Counted from the stretch's first letter, positions 1 through 8,954 are shown. The stretch is DNA of 63,493 nt from an uncultured Bacteroidaceae bacterium (GCA_939800445.1 CALNGU010000003.1:1-63493), one strand, 5' to 3'. Numbers and translations: made by a program. Notes: a model not told the origin generated them from the letters alone.

Positions 1-1228
1 CCGCCGTATGCGGAGGCGGGGAATAAAAAGGCAATGACAGACGAGGAAATTGGAAATAAGGATAAAGTAGCAAAAGCAAACAAGCAAGCAGTAATGTATA
101 AAGATTTGCTTGGAAGTGCTACTAATGAAGTCTTTGCTTTGTTTTTTATAAGGATTTTTCGGGAATTTGGCGGTTCGGTGCTTGCAGCATTTTCAACTTT
201 GAAAATGCTGCAAGCACCGAATTTTGCAAAATTCAGGGAGATATTCGCAGCAGAGCTTAAGTCGTTGTTTATTGTCCCAGCTAAGACATTTGATAACGTA
301 AACGGTGCATTCCCCATAGGCTTTTCCATTTACGATACCGATGGCAATATGCGGTTTAGCAAAATTGACGCAGATGTCTATGATGAGCAAGGACGCTTTG
401 TTGGAAAGAAATGCATCTCAGTTCCACCACAAGGCGGTCTGCTGATGGATTGGATTAAAACAATGCACGATAAGCAGGGGGGCAGTGATAGGTCATCTGA
501 GGACTACATGCTCTGATTTTCAGAATCAGAATGGAACATTCCTAACATTATCTCCATCTGCCAATGATATCCTGCAAAGGAGGACGCATGAGATCACAAA
601 GAACAATTTTCTCAAAATAGCTATTTCTTTTGCCGTCCGTCTCTGCATCCCCGCTACTTGGCTAAATGACCGTGACCAATTCTTATACCCGAAAGACAGC
701 TGGGCAGAGGACAGAGAGTTTCATTCAGACTGCCTCGTATATACCATATTCAATAGTCAGAACCGCATCTCTTGCCAGCAGGGTGTGAACCACTGGATTC
801 CCTTCACTGAGGCGGAGGTCGATGCACAGGAGAAATTCAAGAGCCATTTCATGTCCGACTACATCCGTGGCAAGGTGCAGGCAGAGGCTAATGACCAGGT
901 GCAGACCAGTTTTTTTGACGAGTCACTTGCGCAGGCAGGCGGCACGCCGTTGGAGTTCTCACCCGAGGCACGGGCGGTGATGGATGCGGGGAGGGAATTG
1001 TGGCGTTACTACCACTCGCAGCCCGGGGCGATGGCTGATGCCGCGCTTTACGACATCAAGATGCACTTCCAAGGGACAAAGACGACCCGCAACGGACGGG
1101 TACAGATGGCAGCCGAGAGCAGTGATGCCCGCTACACCGAGCTGATTGCGACCCTGCGCCAACGCCTCAAGGTGCTGGCCAGGAAGATTGAGCCACGTGT
1201 CTACGAGCATGGCTTCCTGCGACGGTGA
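1..1228 (+). pseudogene. N6-adenine DNA methyltransferase, 5' end outside window, frameshifted
   Basis: The reading frame is open from base 1 and begins PPYAEAGNKK, which looks like the catalytic NPPY motif of an N6-adenine methyltransferase cut by the window edge. Frame 1 runs to a stop at 514-516. The homologous continuation (IGHLRTTCSDFQNQNG, later DSWAEDREFHSDCLVY and the Lys/Arg-rich end EPRVYEHGFLRR) lies in frame 2 and runs to a stop at 1226-1228. Removing one G from the run of six G at 477-482 would join the frames as DKQGAVIGHLRT. The gene is therefore either inactivated, phase-variable, or misread in the assembly. The N-terminal SAM-binding motif I cannot be seen because it lies upstream. 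A DNA-modification or restriction-modification role is inferred; no nuclease or specificity subunit is visible in the window. Confidence 0.7.
477..482 (+). other. G6 homopolymer at the methyltransferase frameshift
   Basis: Six consecutive G mark the point where the methyltransferase frame is lost. Loss of one G restores a continuous protein. Slipped-strand mispairing and sequencing error are both plausible at such a tract. Confidence 0.65.
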
Positions 1229-1263
1229 GCTGCCACAAATCTGCATCATTATCCTTTTTTGCA

Positions 1264-1303
1264 CCCACCGGTGGGCATTTTGTGGAAAACAATTCCACAA
1301 AAT
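1264..1303. repeat. Two adjacent perfect palindromes after the methyltransferase
   Basis: A 12-bp perfect palindrome (CCCACCGGTGGG, 1264-1275) is followed at once by an 11-bp perfect inverted repeat (1277-1287 and 1293-1303, ATTTTGTGGAA) with a 5-nt loop. The pair sits between the methyltransferase stop and the DUF3575 gene. The first could act as a weak terminator stem followed by CATTTT. The second could be an operator or a second hairpin. No long T-run follows either. Confidence 0.5.
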
Positions 1304-1355
1304 CTGATAAGAACGTTTATTTTCGCGGCTGAGAGATAACGTTTTTACCACAACT

Positions 1356-1895
1356 ATGCTTTATTGTGCAAAAAAGCTCCTATTGATGGTGCTTCTCATG
1401 TTCCCCCTCGTGGCTCTGGCGCAACGGGTGGCTGTCAAGACCAACTTGGCTCATTGGGCGACGGCCTCGCCCAACCTCGGCGCGGAGCTGGTGCTGGGGC
1501 GCAAGGTGACGCTCGATTTCGGGGTGGCGGTCAATCCTTTCAGTTTCGGGGAGACGCAGACGCGGGCCTATCTGCTCAGTCCCGAGGTGCGTTACTGGCC
1601 GGGTCGCCCGATGGCGGGTCACTTCGTGGGGGTGAATGCGTCGATGGGGCAGTATGACTTGTCGTGGCGCGGCACCAACTACAACGGTGACTTTTTTGCG
1701 GCGGGGCTGTCCTATGGCTACGTCTTCATCCTCGGCCGACGGTGGAACCTTGAGGCCAACATCGGCGTGGGGTGGTTGCGCGGACGCTGCAAGCGGTGGG
1801 ATGACGGCGGCAATGCTCCATCCCGTCCCAATGTGCACCGCGACCTTGTCGCACCGACACGCATCGGTGTCACGCTTTCCTACATAATCAAATGA
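1356..1895 (+). CDS. DUF3575 family envelope protein
   Basis: A 179-residue protein with an N-terminal signal peptide (hydrophobic LLLMVLLMFPLVALAQ, cleavage near residue 22). The mature start VAVKTNLAHWATASPNLGAE is the hallmark opening of DUF3575 proteins, small outer-membrane beta-barrel proteins often found with fimbrial or surface-assembly operons in Bacteroidales. The rest alternates in the way expected of beta strands (GAELVLGRKVTLDFGVAV, AAGLSYGYVFIL) and ends in a hydrophobic strand with IIK. It is first in a three-gene operon, with only 10 bp to the next start. Its exact function is not known. The family assignment is from recognised sequence; the role in surface assembly is inferred from context. 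Confidence 0.82.
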   Translation: MLYCAKKLLLMVLLMFPLVALAQRVAVKTNLAHWATASPNLGAELVLGRKVTLDFGVAVNPFSFGETQTRAYLLSPEVRYWPGRPMAGHFVGVNASMGQYDLSWRGTNYNGDFFAAGLSYGYVFILGRRWNLEANIGVGWLRGRCKRWDDGGNAPSRPNVHRDLVAPTRIGVTLSYIIK

Positions 1896-1905
1896 CGCAA
1901 ACATC

Positions 1906-3948
1906 ATGAGCTGCATCAAATCATTTATAATAAGGGCAATGGCGGCACTCGTCGTTGCCATCATCGCCTCCGTGCCGTCATTCGCACAGAAAGAGGGGCT
2001 GAGGGTCACTGGCACTGTCGTGGATGCCAACGGCCTGCCCATCGAGGGCGTGGCAGTCACCGACATGGCCGGGGAGAAGTCATACGGCACGACCGACGCA
2101 TTCGGTGCTTACGAGGCGATAGTGCCAGCCGACGGCAGCCTCAAGTTCAGCCGCCTCGGCTACCGTGAGACGCTTGTGGCGGTCAAGGGGAGGCTGCAAA
2201 TCAACGTCACCATGCCCAACGACGTGATTGAAATAGAGGAGGTAGTCGTGGCGGCAAAGGCCAAACGCAAACTCATCGTCCCCGAGCCGACTGACATCGA
2301 GGTCAAGGGCAATTACTTCCACCTCAGGACGCGCTTTTCAATCCCCGCCCGTCTGTTCAAGAGCGGGACAAGGCTTGTCGCCCAGCCGAGTGTCTACAAC
2401 GTTGACAGCGGGGAACGGCTCTATATGCGCCCCCTCGTCGTCGATGGCAGGGCGTACAACGTGACGCAGGAGCGGATGTACGACTTCGACCCGAGCCGTG
2501 ACCCCCTCAATGACTATGTGAGTGTCAAGGAGGGAGGCTATGCCCGGGCGGAGCTTATGCCCTACCGCGACTCCATCTACGTCAGCCGCATCAACGATGA
2601 CTACCGCGCCGACGTGGTGCTTGCGTTGGAGGACTACAACCGCGTCATCTACACCGACACCTTCACGATTGCGAGGGGGACGGTCAATCCGTTGCGCCTG
2701 CTCGACTATGACTTGCAGGGGCGGGAGTTCAACGACTCGGCCTACATACCCCGCGCCACGATGCAGCTGATGGATTCGCACGGCGAGGTCAACCTCACAT
2801 TCGTCATCAACAGCGATGCCATCGACCCCGACGACCCGGGCAATGCGGCGGAACTCCGCAAGTTGAGCGACGAACTGCGTGCCATCGAGGCGGATGACGA
2901 GGCTTCGCTCCGCTCGCTGTTCGTCACGGGGCTGTCCTCACCCGACGGAAGGTATGCCTACAACCTCTCGTTGGCCCGCAAGAGGACGGAGACGGCTCTC
3001 AACAGCATCCTCGCCATGTTGGGACAATCGACCCGCGCCACCATAGACAAAGGTTCGTCGGCCGAGGTGCAGGGATGGGAAGCCGTGTCCCTCATGCTGC
3101 GCAACGATTCACTCATCGACGAGGCACGTGCGGTGGACGAGGTGATTGCCGCCTATGCCGACCGCGACACCCGTTCACGCCGGATGACACAGCTGCCGTT
3201 CTACCGCCCGCTGCTTGCCGAGGACTACCTGCCGAGGCTGAGGAAAGTCGAGTACACCTACGAATATTCCATACTGAGATATAAGACCGACGACGAGATA
3301 CGTGAGCTTTATGCCGCCGACCACAAGCAACTCACGGCGAGTGAATGGCACAGGCTCATCTTCATGACCACGGACGACAGCGCACGGATAGTCCGTTGTC
3401 GTCAGGCGTTGGAGCGTTTCCCCAAGTTCCTGATTGCCGCCAACGAACTGTCACGGCTGCTCCTCCGCACCGGGCGGCCCGACTGCTCCGTCCTTGAACC
3501 TTTCGTGAATGAGGACGCACCGCAGGAGGTCATCTACAACCAGGCTCTGTGCCAACTCACCGACAACAGGATAAACGACGCGCTTGCCACCGCCGACCTG
3601 CTCGCCGACAACGATGGCAATGCCCTCATCAAGGCAATCATTGCCGCCAGGGCAGGCTATTTTGACGAGGCATTCGGTGTGATTGCGGCGACGGGCGACC
3701 TCAATGAAGCCATCATCCTCCTTGCCATGGGGCGCAACGATGAGGCCTGGGCAAAGGCTAAGACGCTCGACAGCGGCACGGCCAAGGAATGCTATGTCAA
3801 GGCAATCGCCGCCAACCGCATGGACAACCTGACCGATGCGTTGGTTTTCATGCAACAGGCATTCGCACTCGACCCCTCGCTGGAGGAGTATGCAAAGACC
3901 GACGGCGACCTCATCGACCTGCTCCCCGACGGGCAAGTCAGGGAATAA
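1906..3948 (+). CDS. Carboxypeptidase-regulatory / OmpA-like / TPR envelope protein
   Basis: A 680-residue exported protein. A signal peptide (residues 1-27, ending SVPSFAQ) is followed by a carboxypeptidase-regulatory-like fold (about 33-105: VTGTVVDANGLPIEGVAVTD, then FGAYEAIV). The middle region is beta-rich. Near residues 340-370 the string SSPDGRYAYNLSLARKRTE resembles the SPxGxxxYNxxLxxRRAE part of OmpA C-terminal domains. The last 250 residues are helical and repeat-like (ALATADLLADNDGNALIKA, AFALDPSLEEYA), suggesting TPR-type helices. This order resembles the DUF3868/OmpA partner proteins that accompany DUF3575 genes in Bacteroidales fimbrial clusters. I infer that it links an outer-membrane assembly to peptidoglycan. 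It is second in the operon and is followed after 32 bp by the four-module barrel gene. Confidence 0.68.
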   Translation: MSCIKSFIIRAMAALVVAIIASVPSFAQKEGLRVTGTVVDANGLPIEGVAVTDMAGEKSYGTTDAFGAYEAIVPADGSLKFSRLGYRETLVAVKGRLQINVTMPNDVIEIEEVVVAAKAKRKLIVPEPTDIEVKGNYFHLRTRFSIPARLFKSGTRLVAQPSVYNVDSGERLYMRPLVVDGRAYNVTQERMYDFDPSRDPLNDYVSVKEGGYARAELMPYRDSIYVSRINDDYRADVVLALEDYNRVIYTDTFTIARGTVNPLRLLDYDLQGREFNDSAYIPRATMQLMDSHGEVNLTFVINSDAIDPDDPGNAAELRKLSDELRAIEADDEASLRSLFVTGLSSPDGRYAYNLSLARKRTETALNSILAMLGQSTRATIDKGSSAEVQGWEAVSLMLRNDSLIDEARAVDEVIAAYADRDTRSRRMTQLPFYRPLLAEDYLPRLRKVEYTYEYSILRYKTDDEIRELYAADHKQLTASEWHRLIFMTTDDSARIVRCRQALERFPKFLIAANELSRLLLRTGRPDCSVLEPFVNEDAPQEVIYNQALCQLTDNRINDALATADLLADNDGNALIKAIIAARAGYFDEAFGVIAATGDLNEAIILLAMGRNDEAWAKAKTLDSGTAKECYVKAIAANRMDNLTDALVFMQQAFALDPSLEEYAKTDGDLIDLLPDGQVRE

Positions 3949-3980
3949 CCGCTTTTATCAAACGACAAACTGAAGCATAA

Positions 3981-6299
3981 ATGAAAAGACACATCAAAAT
4001 ACTCCTGACGGCGACCCTCATAGTCCTGCCTGCCCTCTCCGTCGCGGCGCAGGGCGACAGCATAGCCCGCCGTGGCAATGCCCTCGACCACCTGTTGCAA
4101 CGTCGGCCGGCTCGGCAGGGATTCGGCGAGACGGCCTTTCGCGACCACACGTTCCTCTCGGCATCGCTGGGGACATCATTCCTTTTCACCCCTGACGAGA
4201 GGGCATCGTCCAGCTTTTCGCCTGCCGGGTTCTCGGCGGCGGTGGCGTTTGGCAAGTGGTTCACCCCCTTGTCCGGGGCGCGGTTGGGAGTGGGGATAGG
4301 GACGAATAGGAACGTCCTCGACCGCCGTTATGCTTATGCCAGGCTCTCGTTGGATTATATGCTCAACATCTCGGCACTCGCCAGCGGATACGATTACGAC
4401 CGCCCCTTTGAGGTCATAGGGCTTGCCGGTGCCGACTGGATGGCCGTGCGCCACGTGGGGGCAGACCAGTGGGGAGGCCATCTGGCATTGCAGCTCAAGT
4501 GGCACGTCTCGCCGCTCGTTGACATATATCTCGAACCGAAATACGGCATCCTGTCCGACGGTGCTGACGGCATCAGCGGGTGGCGCGGCTATGACACCCA
4601 GGGGGCGGTGTCGCTGGGACTGACCTACAACATGGTGCCCGATGACCGCAGGGCAAAGGATGCGGAGTGGGGCGGCACGTTCCTCGACGGCACGTTTGTG
4701 ACGGCAGGCGTTGGCGTGATGACCCTCGTCAGCGGCATCAACGACCCGGGAGGCATCTTGTCGTCGGCACGTCCGGCCGTCACCGCCGGGGTGGGCAAGT
4801 GGTTCAACCCCTCGTCGGCGTTGAGGCTCGGGTTCTACGGGGGCTATGCCAAGGCAGGGCGGGGACATCTCAAGGCATTCGGCGCACGGTTGGACTACCT
4901 GCTCAACATGAATGCCGTGTTTGGCGGCTATGACCCGTCCCGCCGCTTCGAACTGTTGCTCGTCGCAGGCCTTGAGACGACGCTGCGCAAGGAGGTCTCC
5001 GCCACCGAACCCATGCTGGGCGCGGGGCTGGGACTCCAGGGGGACGTGCAGCTGTCGGGCGGCACTTCGCTCTACATCGAGCCGCGCCTGTCCATCTATG
5101 GCAGTGACTTCTCCCCCTCGTCGCTGACCGTCGGGGGCATCGATGCCTTGGCTTCGCTCAGTGTTGGTCTGAACTTCATGCGGCTACCCTCCGAACAATT
5201 CGCGCTGAGAGGGCAACGCACGTTCCGTCGGGCTGCTGACAACCTCTTCTTTTCCGTCGGTGCAGGTGCGCAGACCTTGCTGCAACACGGCCCGGGCGGC
5301 GGGGTAGGGCAGCTCGTCTCGCCCGTTGCCACGGCGGCGGTGGGCAAGTGGTTCACCTCCGTCTCGGGACTTCGCCTCAGCGGCAGCCTCGGCTACCTCG
5401 AGGACGACCGCACGGCGCGGGGCAAGGGGGCAGTGCCTGTCAAGAGCTACATGGGGACGTTGGGGCTGGACTATCTCTTCAATTTCTCGTCGGCACTCTG
5501 GGGTTACGACCCCGACAGGCTGTTTGAGACGAGCGGGGTCGCCGGCGCGGTGCTGGCGGTCAAGTCCAACGGGCAGTCCAAGTGCAATGTCGGGCTGAAT
5601 GTCGGGCTGCACGGCCTGTTCAACCTCGGCGGGGGATGGGGCGTGTGGCTTGAGCCGTCGCTCAGGCTGTTCAAACGCTCGTTCACCTATGGGCATAGTT
5701 TCCTGCCGGGATTCGATGCCTATGCGTCGTTGACGGCTGGTGCGGCCTATCGTTTCGGCGGGAGCAGGGCGACAGGGCAGGGCGCGTCGGCGGGCGCGGG
5801 GCGCAACTTCGTCATCTTCAACGCCGGGGCATCCGGCCTGCTCAACCTGATGGCGCGTGGCGGCGTGTGCGGCTATGCCGGCTATGACTTCCGTCTCGGC
5901 TACGGGCGGCGGCTGACGGCGGCATCGGCAGTGCGCGTCGTCGCCAGCATAGACAACGCGAGGCAGCGGCGCAAGCGTGAGGCGCAGTTTGCTGGTGCGG
6001 GCGTCGAGTATGTCCTCGACATGACCGCCCTTGCCCGTGGGCGCGGCGGGGAGGGTGTGTTCTCGTTCACCGCATTCGGCGGGCCGTCGTTTGGCGCGGC
6101 ATTCGGCGGAGGACGCTCTGCCTTTGTGCCAGGCGTGACGGGCGGTGTCGGGTTCGGCTTCGCCGTGGGGCGGTCGCTGTCGTTCACGGTCGAGCCACGT
6201 GCGACGCTGCACGGGCGGCGTTACTACATCCATTCGTCGGGCGGTGGCAATCCCGCGCTCAAGGTGGGCGTGGATGCCGGCGTGGCGTGGCGGTTCTGA
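3981..6299 (+). CDS. Outer-membrane protein of four tandem beta-barrel modules
   Basis: A 772-residue protein with a signal peptide (residues 1-23, ALSVAAQ). The mature chain consists of four diverged copies of a module of about 182 residues (about 57-218, 238-400, 422-592 and 608-772). Repeated landmarks are GKWF at 91, 272 and 455 (degenerate in module four), LDYxLN at 124, 304 and 496 (VEYVLD at 675), and a strand ending in an EP pair at 185, 367, 558 and 738. Glycine-rich alternating strands in each copy (SLGLTYN, SLSVGLNF, GVDAGVAWRF) look like an eight-stranded OmpA-type barrel. The chain ends in Phe, as is usual for outer-membrane proteins. It is last in the DUF3575 operon. Four barrels in one polypeptide is unusual; whether they form four pores or one large barrel cannot be told from sequence. 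Confidence 0.72.
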   Translation: MKRHIKILLTATLIVLPALSVAAQGDSIARRGNALDHLLQRRPARQGFGETAFRDHTFLSASLGTSFLFTPDERASSSFSPAGFSAAVAFGKWFTPLSGARLGVGIGTNRNVLDRRYAYARLSLDYMLNISALASGYDYDRPFEVIGLAGADWMAVRHVGADQWGGHLALQLKWHVSPLVDIYLEPKYGILSDGADGISGWRGYDTQGAVSLGLTYNMVPDDRRAKDAEWGGTFLDGTFVTAGVGVMTLVSGINDPGGILSSARPAVTAGVGKWFNPSSALRLGFYGGYAKAGRGHLKAFGARLDYLLNMNAVFGGYDPSRRFELLLVAGLETTLRKEVSATEPMLGAGLGLQGDVQLSGGTSLYIEPRLSIYGSDFSPSSLTVGGIDALASLSVGLNFMRLPSEQFALRGQRTFRRAADNLFFSVGAGAQTLLQHGPGGGVGQLVSPVATAAVGKWFTSVSGLRLSGSLGYLEDDRTARGKGAVPVKSYMGTLGLDYLFNFSSALWGYDPDRLFETSGVAGAVLAVKSNGQSKCNVGLNVGLHGLFNLGGGWGVWLEPSLRLFKRSFTYGHSFLPGFDAYASLTAGAAYRFGGSRATGQGASAGAGRNFVIFNAGASGLLNLMARGGVCGYAGYDFRLGYGRRLTAASAVRVVASIDNARQRRKREAQFAGAGVEYVLDMTALARGRGGEGVFSFTAFGGPSFGAAFGGGRSAFVPGVTGGVGFGFAVGRSLSFTVEPRATLHGRRYYIHSSGGGNPALKVGVDAGVAWRF

Positions 6300-6353
6300 C
6301 ATAGCGGCACGTGGCGGCATTTCCAAAATGACATAAAGTCGAGGAAGTCGGAA

Positions 6354-6539
6354 GATAACTTCCACCAAGCACCGAGAAAAGTTACTTTACTCGGTGCATA
6401 AAGTATATTCAGAAGTTTTGTTTTAATATTCAAAACTTCTGTTTATATAAACAAAAGTTCTGTTTATTCATTCAAAAGTTTTGTTTTTACTTTACTCGCC
6501 GAGCAAAGTAACTTTTCTCGGCGGGTGATGGAAGTTTTG
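6354..6539. repeat. Family A intergenic element, copy A1
   Basis: Ten odd-centred AAA-S-TTT-like cores have centres at 6359, 6381, 6403, 6415, 6436, 6457, 6478, 6490, 6512 and 6534. The central four (6410-6420, 6431-6441, 6452-6462 and 6473-6483) are 11-mers of type CRRAA-S-TTYTG separated by 10-bp AT-rich linkers, giving an exact 21-bp period. Two 23-bp arms at 6372-6394 and 6499-6521 are inverted copies of each other with one mismatch, and each is itself nearly palindromic. The element lies between two converging genes. Its three internal linkers are identical to those of copy A4. Confidence 0.85.
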
Positions 6540-6605
6540 TCGGCGCGTCACCAGCTTTTTCCCCGCTCGTGCCGCCGTCAAGCCCGTGCGCCGTGTGCCA
6601 GACAA

Positions 6606-6637
6606 AGGGCGGGACGGCATCTAAGCCGCCCCGCCCT
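6606..6637 (-). terminator. Hairpin after the PBP4 gene
   Basis: A 13-bp stem with one mismatch (6606-6618 with 6625-6637, GC-rich, 6-nt loop) lies just beyond the stop of the leftward carboxypeptidase gene. Read leftward it is followed by only a short T stretch (TTTG), so it is a moderate candidate for an intrinsic terminator. Confidence 0.5.
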
Positions 6638-6659
6638 GCTTGCCGTGTGTGGTGGTGGG

Positions 6660-8045
6660 TCAGAGGTGGTATATCATCTCGCACACTTCGTTCTGGAACT
6701 CCGTGCCGCGCCGTATGGGGATGATGCCGTTGCTCATGATCACGAATGCGACGATGTGCCCCCGTGCCGTGGTGACATAGCCCGCCAGCGACGAGACCCC
6801 CGACACCGTGCCTGTCTTGGCGCGGACGCGGCCGAGCAGCGGTGCTTTGCCCATGCGGTGCTTGAGCGTGCCGTCGCGGCCGCATACGGGGAGGTTGTCG
6901 TATATGGCAGGCCACACGTCCTTGTCGTCGTAGGCCTTGCGCAGGAAGCGCATCATCAGCTCGGCCGAGACGTAGTTGTAGAGCGAGATGCCGTTGCCGT
7001 CCACAATCTTGTAGTCTGACGCATCCAGCCCCATGCGGTCTATCTCGCGCTTGACGGTCTTGATGCAGTCGCCCCGGTCGGCGTGGCTGTAGCCGGCAAT
7101 CCGCCCCAATTGGAACAACACACCGTCGGCCGACAGGTTGTCACTCTCCTTGAGCATCTCGTGCAACGCATCGTCGAGGGTGTGCGTCACGGCGAATGTC
7201 TCTGGCACACTGTCTGGCACTTCGCCGAAGGCATAGCCCCCGACCTCGATGCCCGCCGCCCTGGCGCGCTCGACAAAGGTGTGCATGAAGAAATCCTCGG
7301 AACGGTACATACTTATCTCCCGTGTGTAGGCATAGTTTACATCGCCCGTCACCATCAGCGTGTTGCTGCCGTCCATCCAGTCGCGTGTGACCCCGGCGCG
7401 GCTGGTGTCGTAGGGCGGGGTCGTGCGGAGGTCTGCCACGGTGTAGAAGGTCGATTGCGGCACTACCCTGACCGCCCGTCCCGTGGCGAGAGGCCAGACG
7501 GTGACGCAGACACGCCCCTTCTCAAACATCAACGGGGACATATACGGCTGGAACGACGACGGGGCATCGTCCCAGCACCACCCCTCGCCCCAGTAGAGGG
7601 TGTCGGTCATCGACACGTCGCCGACCGCCCGTCCCGTGATGCGCTTGACACCCGAGGCGGCAAGACCCGCGACGAGGCGGTCCATGTCATCGTCCATGAA
7701 TTCGGGGTCGAAACCGCCCCGCACCCAGATGTCCCCGTTGACCGTCCCCCCGGTGTGCGGCGGGACGTGCAGCGTGGTGCGGAAACATTCGCTCTGCGCC
7801 CCGATGATGTCCGTCGCGGTCACGGCCGTGACGAGCTTGAGTATGGATGCCGGGCGGAGCAGCTTGCCGGCGTTGTGCGAGTAAATCTCCTTGCCCTCCG
7901 TCAGGTCATAGACCATCACCGCCGTCGTCGAGCGATCCATCGCCCCCTTGCCGAGCAGGGAATCGACGCGCGAGCCAAAGTCCCCCGCCTCTGCCGCCAC
8001 TGCCGCGAGTGCGAGCAGCGCGGCCAACAATGTCTTTCTTGCCAT
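6660..8045 (-). CDS. dacB: D-alanyl-D-alanine carboxypeptidase/endopeptidase (PBP4 type, peptidase S13)
   Basis: A 461-residue exported penicillin-binding protein that trims D-Ala from peptidoglycan stem peptides or cleaves cross-links in the periplasm. The three active-site motifs are present in the expected order: SxxK (PASILKL, early in the mature chain), SxN (SDNLSADG) and KTG (RAKTGTVSG). A signal peptide follows the start MARKTLLAALLALAAVAAEA. This ATG at 8043-8045 was chosen over a longer in-frame start because it begins the signal peptide directly. It also sits about 50 bp downstream of a perfect leftward TATCTTTG box (8097-8104). The gene stands alone and converges on the barrel operon across element A1. 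Confidence 0.9.
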   Translation of the reverse strand: MARKTLLAALLALAAVAAEAGDFGSRVDSLLGKGAMDRSTTAVMVYDLTEGKEIYSHNAGKLLRPASILKLVTAVTATDIIGAQSECFRTTLHVPPHTGGTVNGDIWVRGGFDPEFMDDDMDRLVAGLAASGVKRITGRAVGDVSMTDTLYWGEGWCWDDAPSSFQPYMSPLMFEKGRVCVTVWPLATGRAVRVVPQSTFYTVADLRTTPPYDTSRAGVTRDWMDGSNTLMVTGDVNYAYTREISMYRSEDFFMHTFVERARAAGIEVGGYAFGEVPDSVPETFAVTHTLDDALHEMLKESDNLSADGVLFQLGRIAGYSHADRGDCIKTVKREIDRMGLDASDYKIVDGNGISLYNYVSAELMMRFLRKAYDDKDVWPAIYDNLPVCGRDGTLKHRMGKAPLLGRVRAKTGTVSGVSSLAGYVTTARGHIVAFVIMSNGIIPIRRGTEFQNEVCEMIYHL

Positions 8046-8096
8046 ATCAGTCTTGATTTTATGCCGCTCCCTGCGCTTGGCAGGGGAAGTGACGGG

Positions 8097-8104
8097 CAAA
8101 GATA
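8097..8104 (-). promoter_or_regulatory. -7 box for the PBP4 gene
   Basis: On the minus strand this reads TATCTTTG, matching the Bacteroidota -7 consensus TAnnTTTG. It lies about 50 bp upstream of the chosen start. A TTTG at 8128-8131 (minus) gives a 23-bp spacer, slightly longer than usual. Confidence 0.55.
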
Positions 8105-8203
8105 TGCAAAGGCAATGGCTGGGGGAGCAAATCCAAGGCAAGATTTGAATTACAATTCATACATTTACATCCTCATTAGTGGAATTGGCAAATGGAATAG
8201 CTC

Positions 8204-8950
8204 ATGAAACAATACGAAGCAGTAATAGAGACTTTGGATAGATTGGGAGGGGTGGCTACACTTGGCGAACTCAACAGGGAGGTATTCAAGATAAAGGATT
8301 GCGAATGGAAAACGAAGACACCGTTTGCAAGCATCCGCCGCATAGTGCAAGTGACCAAAGGCATTTATAAGATAAAGCCCGGACTGTACGGGCTTGAGAA
8401 GTACAGGAAGCAGATAGAGGACAAGGGCATTCTGGTGGAAACCGAGAAAAATAAGGACTCTGATGATGTCAGGAAGTTCAATCATACCTACTATCAAGGC
8501 ATTCTGTTGATAATAGGGAAATATCACAATATGCAGACATTCATACCTGACCAGGACAAGAACAAAAGGTTTTATGATGGGAAAAGATTGCGGGAGCTCT
8601 CAACTCTCGATGAACAGCCGCATTATTCTTACCCGCAAATGCTGAAACGCAGTTCGACCATTGATGCTATATGGTTTAACGAGCGTGATATGCCGCACTC
8701 TTTTTTCGAAATAGAACACTCTACGGACATTCAGAACTCATTATTGAAGTTCATTGACTTGCAAGATTTCTATGTTAGGATGGCTATTGTTGCCGACGTG
8801 AAGCGTAGGCCTGAGTTCGAGGCAAAGATGCGTTTCCATGCATTCGACGACCTGAGATTGAATAAACGCGTATCATTTCTGACTTATGATGCACTTATCA
8901 AACAATATGAAATGGAGGTTGAAAAGCAATCATTCGATTTTATCCTTTAG
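8204..8950 (+). CDS. Putative restriction-endonuclease-like protein with winged-helix N-terminus
   Basis: A 248-residue protein without a signal peptide. Residues 1-70 (VIETLDRLGGVATLGELNRE, then KTPFASIRRIVQ, then IYKIKPGLYGLEK) look like the HARE-HTH type winged helix found in front of several restriction nucleases. Residues 150-220 carry DAIWFNER and then FFEIEHSTDIQNSL, an arrangement seen in PD-(D/E)XK-fold proteins (acidic residue, then ExE on a strand). The catalytic assignment is inference. The gene is clearly more AT-rich than its neighbours and is followed after 4 bp by a 69-residue orphan, suggesting a recently acquired two-gene module. Alternatives are a regulator or a toxin-like nuclease. 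Confidence 0.5.
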   Translation: MKQYEAVIETLDRLGGVATLGELNREVFKIKDCEWKTKTPFASIRRIVQVTKGIYKIKPGLYGLEKYRKQIEDKGILVETEKNKDSDDVRKFNHTYYQGILLIIGKYHNMQTFIPDQDKNKRFYDGKRLRELSTLDEQPHYSYPQMLKRSSTIDAIWFNERDMPHSFFEIEHSTDIQNSLLKFIDLQDFYVRMAIVADVKRRPEFEAKMRFHAFDDLRLNKRVSFLTYDALIKQYEMEVEKQSFDFIL

Positions 8951-8954
8951 GACA

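Noticed and set aside
1380..2090. Open frame on the minus strand over the DUF3575 gene
   Set aside because: It mirrors the coding frames of the DUF3575 and following genes, with Arg/His/Pro-rich shadow composition and no family resemblance.
5184..6368. 394-residue minus-strand frame opposite the four-module barrel gene
   Set aside because: High-GC antisense shadow; the plus-strand frame has a signal peptide and internal repeats that explain the constraint.
6410..6483. CRISPR array, from regular 21-bp repeats in the A elements
   Set aside because: The repeated units are AT-rich quasi-palindromes with near-constant linkers rather than identical repeats with unique spacers, only four units occur per site, and no cas genes are present.
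7083..8207. 374-residue plus-strand frame opposite the PBP4 gene
   Set aside because: The minus strand encodes all three PBP motifs; the plus frame is Arg/His-rich shadow.
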